NCBI RefSeq assembly: GCF_001742285.1 | Contig: NZ_MIEK01000004.1 | Coordinates: 28,607-92,606 of the forward strand | DNA: 64,000 nucleotides | Direction of reading: 5' to 3' | Source: Enterococcus rivorum | Lineage (GTDB): Bacteria > Bacillota > Bacilli > Lactobacillales > Enterococcaceae | In this document: positions 52,101 through 60,729 of the stretch, piece by piece | Position numbering within the stretch: the first letter of the stretch is position 1 | Layout: each line of letters begins with the position of its first letter | Program-made: the position numbers and the translations under genes | The notes under the pieces: generated by a model | Seen by the model: the letters and a program-made list of their open reading frames with translations, nothing else | The model's database searches: none | Told to the model about the DNA's origin: nothing

Positions 52101-52964
52101 TTAATTAAAATGCCTTATTTTATCAACTGAATTAAATAAATTCATTTTGTCTTCCACTACAGCTTTAGATTCTATGATACACGGCGGAAACACAGTATTT
52201 GGTTCCCAGAAAAAATCATTATTTAAAATTTCCTGTAATTTAACAAAATAAGGTTTCTTAATGTCACTTGAAATATTAATTTTTTGAATTCCTTTTTCAA
52301 TGGCGATTCGTAATTCATCATCTGAGTTAGAAGACCCTCCATGCAACACTAATGGCACATCCACTTCTGCTGTAATCTCACTTAAGAGATCTAGTTTTAA
52401 TTTAGGAACAAATCCTTCTGGATAAATACCATGAGCTGTTCCAATTGCTATTGCAAGTGTATCTACTCCTGTCCTTTCAACAAATTCTTTGGCTTCTTCA
52501 GGTTTAGTATAGGCAATTTCAGTAACGCCACCTTCAATTGATGTTCCTGTATCACCAATCGTTCCTAATTCACCTTCTACAGAAACACCTACTGTATGAG
52601 CAATTTCCACAACTTTTTTAGTAATTGCTATATTTTCTTCAAAAGGTAGTAGCGATGCATCAATCATTACAGAAGTAAAACCATGATTAATAGCTATCAT
52701 AACATCTTTAACAGAACCTCCATGGTCTAAATGAAGCACAAATGGCACAGGACTGTTACATAGCCTTTCCCTAACGTAAGCAATAAATTCACCTGTTAAA
52801 AAACTTAGCTCATCTGGGTGAATAGCGATAATAGTTGGAGCATTTAATTCTTCAGCTTTCTCTATCACTGATTTGAAAATATTAGAATCAGATATATTAT
52901 AGGCACCTACAGCAAATTTATTTTCTTTCGCTACTTCTAACATTCTTTTCATTGAAATTAACAT
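52101..52964 (-). CDS. Class II ketose-bisphosphate aldolase (FbaA/GatY/IolJ family)
   Basis: About 287 residues. Zinc-binding and catalytic segments are plain: FVLHLDHGGSVKDVMIAINH (HxDHG), VEGELGTIGDTG, AIAIGTAHGIYPEG and LVLHGGSSNSDDELRIAIEK, then KINISSDIK. It cleaves a ketose mono- or bisphosphate to DHAP and an aldehyde; the exact substrate cannot be read. It ends a fructose-type PTS operon, so it probably cleaves the imported, phosphorylated sugar. The iol operon lacks its own IolJ aldolase, so a side role there is possible. The ATG at 52964 is chosen for AAGGTGGAG 6 bp upstream. Confidence 0.9.
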   Translation of the reverse strand: MLISMKRMLEVAKENKFAVGAYNISDSNIFKSVIEKAEELNAPTIIAIHPDELSFLTGEFIAYVRERLCNSPVPFVLHLDHGGSVKDVMIAINHGFTSVMIDASLLPFEENIAITKKVVEIAHTVGVSVEGELGTIGDTGTSIEGGVTEIAYTKPEEAKEFVERTGVDTLAIAIGTAHGIYPEGFVPKLKLDLLSEITAEVDVPLVLHGGSSNSDDELRIAIEKGIQKINISSDIKKPYFVKLQEILNNDFFWEPNTVFPPCIIESKAVVEDKMNLFNSVDKIRHFN

Positions 52965-52993
52965 TTTTTTCTCCACCTTTGTTTCTATATTTT

Positions 52994-54091
52994 TTAACCA
53001 TTTAAGCTAAATCCAGATAAATCCATTTCTTGTTCTTCCTCTAATTGAGTAGAATTATATTCGTCATCACTAATATTCTTCTTAATCAGTACTAAAATCA
53101 CTCCGGTAACAATTGATCCCACAACTAAAGCTAACAGTCCAATTAATGGTTTAGTCATAACTGGAATAACAAATACTCCTCCCGATGGTACTGGCGAACC
53201 ATTTTGGAAATAGAAATTAATTGCTCCTGCTATCCCTGTTCCCATACTGCAAGCAAAAACTGTTCTCAGTAAATCATTCATCGCAATGGGTATTACACCT
53301 TCAGTTATCATTGTTAATCCCATAGGAAATGCTACTTTAATCGCATCTTCTTCTACTTTAGTAAATATTCTCTTACTGCTAAGCTTAGAAAATACCCAAG
53401 CTAGAGTTACACCAATCGGTGGCACCATTGCACCTATTACTTTAATTGCTTCAGGCTCTAGAATACCTTCCATCAATAAACCATCAGCCATTAAATTAGG
53501 TACTTTACTGATTGGTCCTCCAAAATCAAATGCACCTAATACACCAAAAATAAAACCATAGACGACTCTTGATGACTTATCTAAATTATTTAAGAACGCA
53601 ACCAATAGGTCAGTCATCCAAGCAATAGGTCCTCCAATAACAAAAAACATAACAAGCCCAATAACAATTGAAGAAACTGTAGGTATAATCATCATTGGCA
53701 ATAATCCATCTGCCCATTTAGGAACTTTCCACGTTTTTTTCATCCATAAAATAAAGTAACCTACTAAGTATCCGCCTATCATTCCCCCTAAAAAACCTGC
53801 TCCTAATGCATTCGCTATCATTCCCATCAAGAATCCTGGAGCAATACCAGGTCGTTCAGCAATTGAATATGAAATATACCCAGCAATAAATGGCGCTAGC
53901 AATCCCATACCCATAACACCTAAACTAGTCAGCGCACTAGCGATTGTAAAACTTTGGGTATAATCCTCAATAACTTGGCCCCCCATCAAGTTACCTATAG
54001 CAATTAACAAACCAGAAGCGACAACTAGTGGCAACATATAACTAATCGCTGTCAGTGCGTGCCTCTTTAATTCATTCAACACCTTTTTCAT
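52994..54091 (-). CDS. PTS fructose-family EIIC permease
   Basis: 365 residues with eight to ten membrane helices and the fructose-family EIIC pattern: HALTAISYMLPLVVASGLLI at the N-terminus, GMIANALGAGFLGGMIGGYL, GAFDFGGPISKVPN and FPMGLTMITEGVIPIAMND, the last containing the sugar-binding TEGxIP. A short hydrophilic C-terminal tail has no fused EIIA or EIIB domain. It is 2 bp downstream of the EIIB gene. The sugar is unknown; mannitol-type and fructose-type substrates are both possible for the family. Confidence 0.92.
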   Translation of the reverse strand: MKKVLNELKRHALTAISYMLPLVVASGLLIAIGNLMGGQVIEDYTQSFTIASALTSLGVMGMGLLAPFIAGYISYSIAERPGIAPGFLMGMIANALGAGFLGGMIGGYLVGYFILWMKKTWKVPKWADGLLPMMIIPTVSSIVIGLVMFFVIGGPIAWMTDLLVAFLNNLDKSSRVVYGFIFGVLGAFDFGGPISKVPNLMADGLLMEGILEPEAIKVIGAMVPPIGVTLAWVFSKLSSKRIFTKVEEDAIKVAFPMGLTMITEGVIPIAMNDLLRTVFACSMGTGIAGAINFYFQNGSPVPSGGVFVIPVMTKPLIGLLALVVGSIVTGVILVLIKKNISDDEYNSTQLEEEQEMDLSGFSLNG

Positions 54092-54093
54092 GG

Positions 54094-54411
54094 TTAATCC
54101 CCCTTATTAAATTCATTATCAATCTTTTTAATAAGCTGACCCGCGGCTTTTACAGCTACGTTTGTTGGAACTTTAATTATTTTCTTACCATCAAAGCGTT
54201 CATTACCCGTTGTTTGAATGTCCGTAGCCATGATAACAACATCTGCTTTTTTTATGTCATCACTAGTCAACTCATTTTCAACGCCAATAGTTCCTTGAGT
54301 TTCTACTTTAATCGTATGACCTCTCTTTTCTGATGCACTTATTAATTTTTCTTTCGCAATATAGGTATGCGCTATTCCTGATGTACAGGCAACTACTGCT
54401 ACTAGTCTCAT
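54094..54411 (-). CDS. PTS fructose-family EIIB component
   Basis: 105 residues, the length of a free-standing EIIB-fru domain. The phosphorylated cysteine is Cys9 in VVACTSGIAHTYIAKEKL; the usual PTGIAHT reads TSGIAHT here. It passes phosphate from EIIA His70 to the sugar held by EIIC. It lies between the EIIA and EIIC genes with 17- and 2-bp gaps, in one operon. Confidence 0.92.
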   Translation of the reverse strand: MRLVAVVACTSGIAHTYIAKEKLISASEKRGHTIKVETQGTIGVENELTSDDIKKADVVIMATDIQTTGNERFDGKKIIKVPTNVAVKAAGQLIKKIDNEFNKGD

Positions 54412-54428
54412 ATCAAAACCTCCACTTT

Positions 54429-54887
54429 CTATTTTGTTAATAATTCATATATCTCTAAGTTTGTTGTAGCCTTTCTTAATTTGTGTAGTAATTCCTCATT
54501 TGCTAATAGAATCGCTACTTTTTGAAGCATTTTAATGTGTAGTGTTGTCTCATCAGTTTTTTTTACCGCAAATAAAATAATAACTTCAACTAATTCATCA
54601 TCTAATGAACTCCAATCAATACCTTTATTATTTTTACCAATTGCTATTACAGTTTTATTGACCCCGTCAGACTTGCCATGTGGAATAGCAATACCATCAC
54701 CTAATCCTGTCACTCCTTCCTCTTCTCTTAATAGCACATCTTTTAAAAATTCTTCTGGGTCGGTTAAATAACCTTGTGCATCCAATAATTTAACTAATGC
54801 TTGCAATGCCTCTATTTTTGTTTCCACATTCAGTTCTTCAATAATTAAATCCTGACTAATTACTTCTTTAATATCAATTGATTCCAT
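54429..54887 (-). CDS. PTS fructose/mannitol-family EIIA component
   Basis: 152 residues. The active-site histidine is His70 in GLGDGIAIPHGKS, with the upstream FLKDVLLREEEGVT typical of the EIIA-fru/mtl fold. It accepts phosphate from HPr. The ATG directly follows the stop of the PRD regulator gene, so the regulator and transporter are translated from one message. Confidence 0.92.
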   Translation of the reverse strand: MESIDIKEVISQDLIIEELNVETKIEALQALVKLLDAQGYLTDPEEFLKDVLLREEEGVTGLGDGIAIPHGKSDGVNKTVIAIGKNNKGIDWSSLDDELVEVIILFAVKKTDETTLHIKMLQKVAILLANEELLHKLRKATTNLEIYELLTK

Positions 54888-56363
54888 TTAATTTCCCTCC
54901 ATCATAGTTCGAATAGTTTCTTGATCTTTTCCTGTAAACATAGCACTTACTAAAGCAACTGGTACTTCTAAAATTAAGTTATACAAGTTAATATTTATCG
55001 TTGAAATAATGAAATCAACTTTTATTTTTTTTTCTGTATATTTGTTTTTAAATTGGTTAACTGAGACTATATCAACTATTTCTAAATTCGGAAAATTTCT
55101 CTGAACCTTAACTCTTAATAGTTCACTTGTTCCAACACCACTACTACACATAATAATTATTCTCTTTTTTGTTTTTAGTTTCTCAAAATCTTTAGCAAAA
55201 TATAACATATTAAACCCCGTCTCATCTTCAGATATTGAATTTAATGAATAGTTCCTTGATAAGTAACAACCTAATTTTCTTACTGATTCGAATAGTTCTG
55301 GATACTCCTTTTTTATTTCTCCTAATAAATTATTAACAATAACTATCTTGTTCTTATTTCTGTACAACATCACTCTAAAATGATTATAAAAACTTTTATC
55401 TTCTTTTAAATTTGAAAAATCTAGATTCATGTGTTCACTCACAAAATCGATCGCATCTTCAAATATTAGCTTTAATTGGCCAACTGAATACAATTCGAAT
55501 GATTGTTCCTCAATGCCTGAAGATATGATGTATTGAAATAAATAAAACTCTTCAATTTCATCAATTTGTTCTGATAAGTAATGGCTTAAATTCCTTACTA
55601 TTTTTTGAGAAACTTTATAAATTTCTTGGTTAGATTCTTTCAAATTTAGCTCATACTCATCTAATTCCTTATATTCTCTGTCCTTAGGGATGAATCCGTT
55701 TCTTATTCTCATAACTAAAATATATAAATGTGAAAATATATTAATGTTATATGGATAAGGTATATTTCCCTTTGCTTGTTTCTCAATTAATTCCAATTGA
55801 GTAGTCAAAAAATCAATATCATATTGACTAATATTCATATTATCAATTACATAAAAGTCTTGATCTGTAATAGCTGTTTTTAATAACATGTGATAAATTG
55901 CTTTTCTAATACTCTGTTCCTTTCCTATAATTCTAATTTTCTTTCCTGTTCTTTCTAAATTTAAATCGAATTGCTTAAGTTTCTTTTTTATTTTTTCAAG
56001 ATCTTTATATTGAGTTTCTGAAGAAATAAAGTATGGTTGAAATAAATTCTCAATCGAAATAAGAATAGGAGAGCTACTTAGTAAGTTCATTAACACTGAT
56101 ATAACCCTCTCTTCTGTTTCTGAATCACTTTGCTTAAATATGGAGCGATACTTCAAATAATTACGATAATTCAATTTCATTCCTTTGCCAATAAACGTTT
56201 CAATCAAAATACCAAATTCACTGGCTTCATTGATTTTATGAACTAGCCTATATACAGTTTTTGAAGATATGCTTAACGAGTCGGCTATTTCTTTGGCAGT
56301 AAGTTTAGTATCTTTTAAGACAAAAAGTTCAAGTAAATCTGATTCTTTCTTGCTTAACTTCAT
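54888..56363 (-). CDS. PRD-containing transcriptional regulator of the PTS operon (BglG/MtlR type)
   Basis: About 491 residues: N-terminal helix-turn-helix (LTAKEIADSLSISSKTVYRL), a long helical middle with PRD-like segments, and a C-terminal EIIB-like domain with a reactive cysteine (IIIMCSSGVGTSELLRVKVQ). There is no fused EIIA domain. Such activators are switched by phosphorylation from their PTS and HPr. It is the first gene of the operon, so it is probably self-regulated. The ATG at 56363 is chosen because AAGGAG lies 9 bp upstream; the TTG at 56372 abuts that site. Confidence 0.85.
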   Translation of the reverse strand: MKLSKKESDLLELFVLKDTKLTAKEIADSLSISSKTVYRLVHKINEASEFGILIETFIGKGMKLNYRNYLKYRSIFKQSDSETEERVISVLMNLLSSSPILISIENLFQPYFISSETQYKDLEKIKKKLKQFDLNLERTGKKIRIIGKEQSIRKAIYHMLLKTAITDQDFYVIDNMNISQYDIDFLTTQLELIEKQAKGNIPYPYNINIFSHLYILVMRIRNGFIPKDREYKELDEYELNLKESNQEIYKVSQKIVRNLSHYLSEQIDEIEEFYLFQYIISSGIEEQSFELYSVGQLKLIFEDAIDFVSEHMNLDFSNLKEDKSFYNHFRVMLYRNKNKIVIVNNLLGEIKKEYPELFESVRKLGCYLSRNYSLNSISEDETGFNMLYFAKDFEKLKTKKRIIIMCSSGVGTSELLRVKVQRNFPNLEIVDIVSVNQFKNKYTEKKIKVDFIISTININLYNLILEVPVALVSAMFTGKDQETIRTMMEGN

Positions 56364-56399
56364 AACACTCAACTCCTTAATAAAACAATACCACTAAAA

Positions 56400-56413
56400 T
56401 GATAGCGTTTACT
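56400..56413 (-). promoter_or_regulatory. cre-like catabolite repression site
   Basis: The minus strand reads AGTAAACGCTATCA, matching the CcpA consensus TGWNANCGNTNWCA at 13 of 14 positions. It lies about 37 bp upstream of the PRD regulator start, near the expected promoter. A hairpin-like palindrome, GTCCA/TGGAC, follows at 56424-56439. Confidence 0.6.
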
Positions 56414-56769
56414 TTATTAAAATGTCCATATAAGTGGACAAGCAAATGAAACGTATCAAATATATTCAATATACGTTTCATCTTATCTATAATTACTAAA
56501 ATCCTCCACCACATAGAGTGAGAATAATACCTAGATTCTTTAGAATTTACTAGTTGATACAATAAACTTTAAACTTAATTATATCCATATTTCACCTTAT
56601 TAGTATGTCCGCTAATAATTAGTAAAGTGTACCCACACCCTCATTATGACTACTTAGTATGGAACAGCTCCGTCTCAACTTGACTAAGTTTTTTTTAATA
56701 CTCTTTATCCCTCTGATACAAAAAATTGTGCTAATTAACTTAACTTCATTACCAATGAACTAACCTTTG

Positions 56770-57100
56770 ACTCAAGACCGCTTGCTATCCTATGCATATA
56801 GCCCAGAACTCAAGCAAGGATATGACGTCTTCCAAGACTTTCTAGTGCGGTTCAGACAAAAACTCCCCCAATGGTTTCAAGAGTTTTTAGAACAGAACTA
56901 TTCTCACCTACTAGAGAAATAAACGACAACAATTAAGATGTTTAAACATTATCAATAATGCATTTTAAACGCACTTGAACAGGCATATTCTAACAGTTCC
57001 TTAGAGTGTTTGAACAATCACATTAAAGTATTGAAACGAAATGCGTATGGCTTTTGAAGCTTCAATAACTTTAAACTGAGAATTCTATTCCCCCTCAGGA
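56770..57100 (+). pseudogene. ISL3-family transposase remnant
   Basis: The frame reads LLSYAYSPELKQGYDVFQDF, RQKLPQWFQEFLEQ, then a stop. After a shift it reads ALEQAYSNSSLECLNNHIKV, LKRNAYGF, stop, SFNNFKLRILF. The second part matches the YSNGxLEGxNxxIKxIKRxAYGxxNFxxFxxRI C-terminus of ISL3 transposases, with the key Glu kept in SSLECLN. Stops and frameshifts make it inactive. The rest of 56364-57257 has no gene. Confidence 0.75.
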
Positions 57101-57127
57101 AAAACCCTCTTCAATCCCATGAAAAAG

Positions 57128-57166
57128 AAAAAGCCTGCAGAGAAATAATCTTTCTGCAAACTTTTT
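57128..57166. terminator. Intrinsic terminator downstream of the toxin/immunity operon
   Basis: Arms AAAAAGCCTGCAGAGAAA and TTTCTGCAAACTTTTT pair over about 14 bases with two mismatches. It lies about 90 bp downstream of the stop codon at 57258. Confidence 0.65.
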
Positions 57167-57257
57167 CTAGCTTTACACTATTCTATTGTTTTTTCTTCAC
57201 CAACACTAGTTGACAATGAGCCTTTTTTTCTAAAGTTATCCTATAATTGGGTTTTAT

Positions 57258-57971
57258 CTAACTTTGGACACCACTAATGAATGTCGTTAGTCCAATTCCT
57301 AAATCTTTATTCGTATAACATTCTCTACCTTTATTTGTAAACTCTACGCTATAATTTTCTTTTTGTTTCCAATCAATTATTGGTTCTATTGCGATAGATT
57401 CAATATTATCAACTAAATTTTTTCTAACAACAAAAATATACTCAACCTTAACCAAATAGTCTATGACTTCTTTAAATTTTTTCTTGCCCATACAATAGCT
57501 ACTATCTAAAATAGCCATGTCTCCATTAGAAATCTGAATAAGCAACTCCAAAACATCCGTAGAAACACTTCTATTGTTAAAAACTTCCTTAGACACTACT
57601 GTTAAATAGTGCTCATTTGATTGTACATAATATACAGCTACCAATGTTTCCGATAACCCTTCAATAGTTATAACCCTCTCATTTTCTTTCGGATGCCAAA
57701 TTAAATTCTGACTACTTTCAATACTTGGCATATCCCACTCAGTATCAATTAATAAATTTAATAACTCTTTACTGTCATTTACACTAATTTCAGTTTCTGA
57801 AGAAGTTTGACATTGTAAAAATTGATCTGTCGGCAGATTCTTAGCAAACTCATTTAACAAAAATACCAGTTCAGCATAGGTGATTTCCTCTTTCAAAAGT
57901 AAATCATCTACATACACAAATATACTCTTTTGTTTTTCTATTTTTTCTAAATAATCAATAATACTAGACAT
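57258..57971 (-). CDS. Hypothetical protein, possible immunity or accessory protein
   Basis: 237 residues, soluble, acidic, no signal peptide or membrane helix. I do not recognise a family. The second half (DGDMAILDSSYCMGKKKFKE-like region, then VEYIFVVRKNLVDNIESI) may be a small alpha/beta domain. It overlaps the upstream 143-residue gene by 8 bp and is the last gene of the LXG effector island. Genes in this position are usually immunity proteins, hence the guess. Confidence 0.65.
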   Translation of the reverse strand: MSSIIDYLEKIEKQKSIFVYVDDLLLKEEITYAELVFLLNEFAKNLPTDQFLQCQTSSETEISVNDSKELLNLLIDTEWDMPSIESSQNLIWHPKENERVITIEGLSETLVAVYYVQSNEHYLTVVSKEVFNNRSVSTDVLELLIQISNGDMAILDSSYCMGKKKFKEVIDYLVKVEYIFVVRKNLVDNIESIAIEPIIDWKQKENYSVEFTNKGRECYTNKDLGIGLTTFISGVQS

Positions 57972-58395
57972 CTGGCACCTCTTTTTCTATTAAATCAAGA
58001 CATCGAACGAATCCACCTTCAATAGGATAAAATACAACATAATTTTCAATGTTTTCTATTTGTTTTGAATAATCAATCTGTCGACTTGACACACAAGACT
58101 TAAATGAATCCCCTTTTCCAATAAAAAGTTCTGGAGGTGTTAAACTGGCATCTACTAACTGCCAAAATTGTTGTCCCCAGTCTTGAATTTTTTTTGAATG
58201 CCCACATTGAATTCTTATCATTAATTTTGAATCATTTAGAGCCCTGTAGTTTAATTTGGTTCTCACCTCTTTCATTATTGCTATGCAATCCTCATAGTTG
58301 TAAGTTAGTTTATTGATAAAAAAATCAATATGTTCTGAATAGACTTCATCAGAGCTACCTTGCCACTCTGCAATAAATTCATCTATATTTCCCAT
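57964..58395 (-). CDS. Hypothetical protein, possible immunity protein for an orphan toxin tip
   Basis: 143 residues, soluble, no known motif seen. It begins MGNIDEFIAEWQGSSDEVYS and has an ATG with GAAGGAG 8 bp upstream. It lies 17 bp downstream of a 40-odd-residue frame that looks like the C-terminal end of a lost toxin, so it could be the cognate immunity gene left behind. Function is inferred from position only. Confidence 0.65.
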   Translation of the reverse strand: MGNIDEFIAEWQGSSDEVYSEHIDFFINKLTYNYEDCIAIMKEVRTKLNYRALNDSKLMIRIQCGHSKKIQDWGQQFWQLVDASLTPPELFIGKGDSFKSCVSSRQIDYSKQIENIENYVVFYPIEGGFVRCLDLIEKEVPDV

Positions 58396-58412
58396 GTTAT
58401 TACTCCTTCATA

Positions 58413-58560
58413 TTAAGGTAGTTTCCAACCTATATCTTGTAACCATTTTAATATTTTTTTAGTCAATTTAGGTGGCTGAACGCTAGAATTATAACTTCCC
58501 GTTCGCTCTCTACTTAAACTAAGAAAAGACCGAAAACATGATGTTTTGACCTTTTTATAC
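58413..58560 (-). pseudogene. Orphan toxin C-terminal fragment
   Basis: An open frame without a start codon reads RSFLSLSRERTGSYNSSV and QPPKLTKKILKWLQDIGWKL, then Pro and stop. The composition (basic helix rich in Lys and Trp) looks like the end of a polymorphic toxin domain. It lies between two putative immunity genes, as displaced toxin tips do. The family could not be named. Confidence 0.45.
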
Positions 58561-58570
58561 TACTATTAAC

Positions 58571-59062
58571 CTACTTTTTTACAATTGTACAAACATTGAA
58601 CGGAATTTTCTCTTCTTTTATCAATTGGATGTATTCTTTAAGAGAAATAGTCCCTTGAATTATTTCCGTATCTCCACCTTGATATCTAGGTAAAATCATT
58701 ATTGTGTTCATTGGAGATACTTCTAGCATTTCAGCCAATAATTGTTCAAAATCATTTAGATAGTTTTCTTTAATAATTACTGGTGTAAAATTTTCTAATT
58801 CTTCTTCATCTTTTATCCAAGGTGCACTAACTGCTAAATGTTTATCAAAATCTGTATCCACCATTTGAAGTGCCCAAAAAGTACCATCATCATCAGTTCC
58901 AATTGTATACCAAACCCCTGAAACACTACTCATAAATGGCCATTTATATAACCCTCTTGGCTCACTGCTTTCATATTCATTGACATACTGAACAGATAAA
59001 TCCTTAGATAAACTTTTATTTTCTTCTTGATTCACAACTACAACTTCTATACTATATGACAA
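58571..59062 (-). CDS. Putative immunity protein of the LXG effector
   Basis: 163 residues, acidic, soluble, no signal peptide. It begins MSYSIEVVVVNQEENKSLSK and contains GVWYTIGTDDDGTFWALQMV and LLAEMLEVSPMNTIMILPRY. I do not recognise the family. Its ATG lies 15 bp downstream of the LXG-like toxin gene with a GGAGAG site, the classic place for the cognate immunity gene, and acidity fits inhibition of a basic toxin. Confidence 0.7.
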   Translation of the reverse strand: MSYSIEVVVVNQEENKSLSKDLSVQYVNEYESSEPRGLYKWPFMSSVSGVWYTIGTDDDGTFWALQMVDTDFDKHLAVSAPWIKDEEELENFTPVIIKENYLNDFEQLLAEMLEVSPMNTIMILPRYQGGDTEIIQGTISLKEYIQLIKEEKIPFNVCTIVKK

Positions 59063-59077
59063 ATTATTCTCTCTCCT

Positions 59078-60376
59078 TTACGGTAATAAATACCACTCTA
59101 ATTTCAAATTAGTTACAATATCTTTTCCGTTTTTTGTGCTTTTCAAAACAATATTTCCTAAACTATCTACTCCGATATCTGGATTTGTTCCATTCTGAAA
59201 TAACCATTTTTTCCATTTAGTATCAGCCTTTACATCTTTTAAAATATCAGGCTTAATATCCCTATGAAATGCATTTTTATCCGTTCCAAAAGTCTTTTTA
59301 AATTCTTTATTCCCTTTTGGAAACTTTTTGTTGTAATTCCCCCCACCGTTAGAAGCAAAGTTGCTTGTTGTCAACCCATTAATCCCATCAACAGTTACTG
59401 CTATTCCAGCAGCTGTTAATGCAACACCCTCGGTAACAATCACCCCATCCACTAAAATACCTATTCCACCAGTAGATAGCGTGACTACCGCACATCCTCC
59501 AATCGTGCCAACAATACCTGTAATAGTCGTCATAACTCCTAATGTTGTTTTCGCTACATTTCCCACAACATCTAAAAATCGATCTATCGCATCTATACTC
59601 CGATCAAGCCAACTTTCTTTCATTGCTTCTGTTAACTTTTGAGTTAATTTTTCATCTTTTACACCATTCGTATACACAACATAAATAACATTTCCAGCAT
59701 GATCTAACTCTGTTACTGTTTCTACTCTACTTGCTGGTTGTTTTTCATTGTATCCTTTTAAATTCTTATACCATTTCTGATTGCTATAATCTAAGATTTT
59801 ATAACCATCTCTTGGATTAAGAAAATTTGCTGGATTCCCTAATTGAGCTAATCCAGTATTCACATCATTTATTAAACTAGATAGTTCAGAATAATGGGCG
59901 GAATGGGTAGATTCAAAAGCTTGATATTTCTTCAATATCTCTATTTCTTCTTTAATCGGCTCAATACTTTGCTGTTTGAAAAAATCACCTAATATAGGAA
60001 CACCTTTCATTGATTCAGCCAAACTATTCATTAAATTAGAGTACTCATTTTGAGCAATTTGTAACTCTCTAAACAAATCCTCTAAATCATCCGTATCTAG
60101 CAATTCATCGGTTTTTCCAACCTCTCCAACAAAATCTGCTAAATAGCGATTTAAACTATTGTCCATTTCATAATATACATTGAATAGAGCCTTGTCTATT
60201 TCTTGATAAGCTTGCAAATGACTTACTGTTGAAACCCAACCATTCCCCAATAGATTTCTATTTCCAGCTAATCCATCAATAGCACTTGTTATCGTATTAA
60301 AACTCCCTACCGTATTTAATCGTTCAGAACTAATACTCATTTTGACCGCATTTAGTTCCTCATACATTATTTTCAT
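59078..60376 (-). CDS. LXG-like type VII secretion effector (polymorphic toxin)
   Basis: 432 residues. The N-terminal ~200 residues are helical with the spacing of an LXG targeting domain (NLLGNGWVSTVSHLQAYQEI near 41-60 takes the place of LxGxxW). A pre-toxin region follows, then a Gly/Val-rich hydrophobic stretch (about 278-335; GIVGTIGGCAVVTLSTGG). The C-terminal toxin domain (about 350-432) has FKKTFGTDKNAFHRDIKPDI, KWKKWLFQNGTNPDIGVDSL and GNIVLKS, which recalls a polymorphic-toxin nuclease module, perhaps 'toxin type 33'. The gene overlaps the upstream helical partner gene by 17 bp, and GGGAGGT precedes the ATG. Confidence 0.8.
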   Translation of the reverse strand: MKIMYEELNAVKMSISSERLNTVGSFNTITSAIDGLAGNRNLLGNGWVSTVSHLQAYQEIDKALFNVYYEMDNSLNRYLADFVGEVGKTDELLDTDDLEDLFRELQIAQNEYSNLMNSLAESMKGVPILGDFFKQQSIEPIKEEIEILKKYQAFESTHSAHYSELSSLINDVNTGLAQLGNPANFLNPRDGYKILDYSNQKWYKNLKGYNEKQPASRVETVTELDHAGNVIYVVYTNGVKDEKLTQKLTEAMKESWLDRSIDAIDRFLDVVGNVAKTTLGVMTTITGIVGTIGGCAVVTLSTGGIGILVDGVIVTEGVALTAAGIAVTVDGINGLTTSNFASNGGGNYNKKFPKGNKEFKKTFGTDKNAFHRDIKPDILKDVKADTKWKKWLFQNGTNPDIGVDSLGNIVLKSTKNGKDIVTNLKLEWYLLP

Positions 60377-60719
60377 CTAGTACCTCCCTTCTGCCTTTTT
60401 CAAATAGCTGTTCTGCTCTTTCATACCTTGCTTTTCTATCAGCTAATTCTTTTTCAATTTCTTCATCTGCCATTGAGAATGCTCTTGTAAATTTCCTTTG
60501 CTTATCTTCTAATGCCTCTAATTTTTGATAGACTTGACGTTCTGAATCCGTTCCTTTGGAAAAATGTAATACGCGTTCCCAAATTTCTTTTTGTTGATTT
60601 ATTGCTTTTTGACATGCCTCATAAGCAAATGGAATCTCTCCAACACTTTTTTTTAGTTCATTCAATTCTTCCTCTGTTTCTTCTACTTTCATTCGCAAGC
60701 CGAATAATTCTTTGTCCAT
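60360..60719 (-). CDS. LXG-associated helical partner protein (DUF3958/DUF5082-like)
   Basis: 119 residues, almost all coiled-coil helix (EETEEELNELKKSVGEIPFA; KLEALEDKQRKFTRAFSMA; EKELADRKARYERAEQLFEK). Small helical proteins of this size just upstream of LXG toxins (Lap2 in Streptococcus, YwqH-like in Bacillus) bind the LXG domain and help it reach the type VII secretion apparatus. The ATG at 60719 is chosen for GAGGTG 6 bp upstream; a GTG at 60728 overlaps that site. Confidence 0.75.
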   Translation of the reverse strand: MDKELFGLRMKVEETEEELNELKKSVGEIPFAYEACQKAINQQKEIWERVLHFSKGTDSERQVYQKLEALEDKQRKFTRAFSMADEEIEKELADRKARYERAEQLFEKGRREVLDENNV

Positions 60720-60729
60720 GTTATACACC

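Noticed and set aside
52101..52964. Naming the aldolase iolJ to complete the inositol pathway
   Set aside because: It lies in a PTS operon 19 kb away without the iol operator, and substrate-defining residues of IolJ versus FbaA could not be judged by eye.
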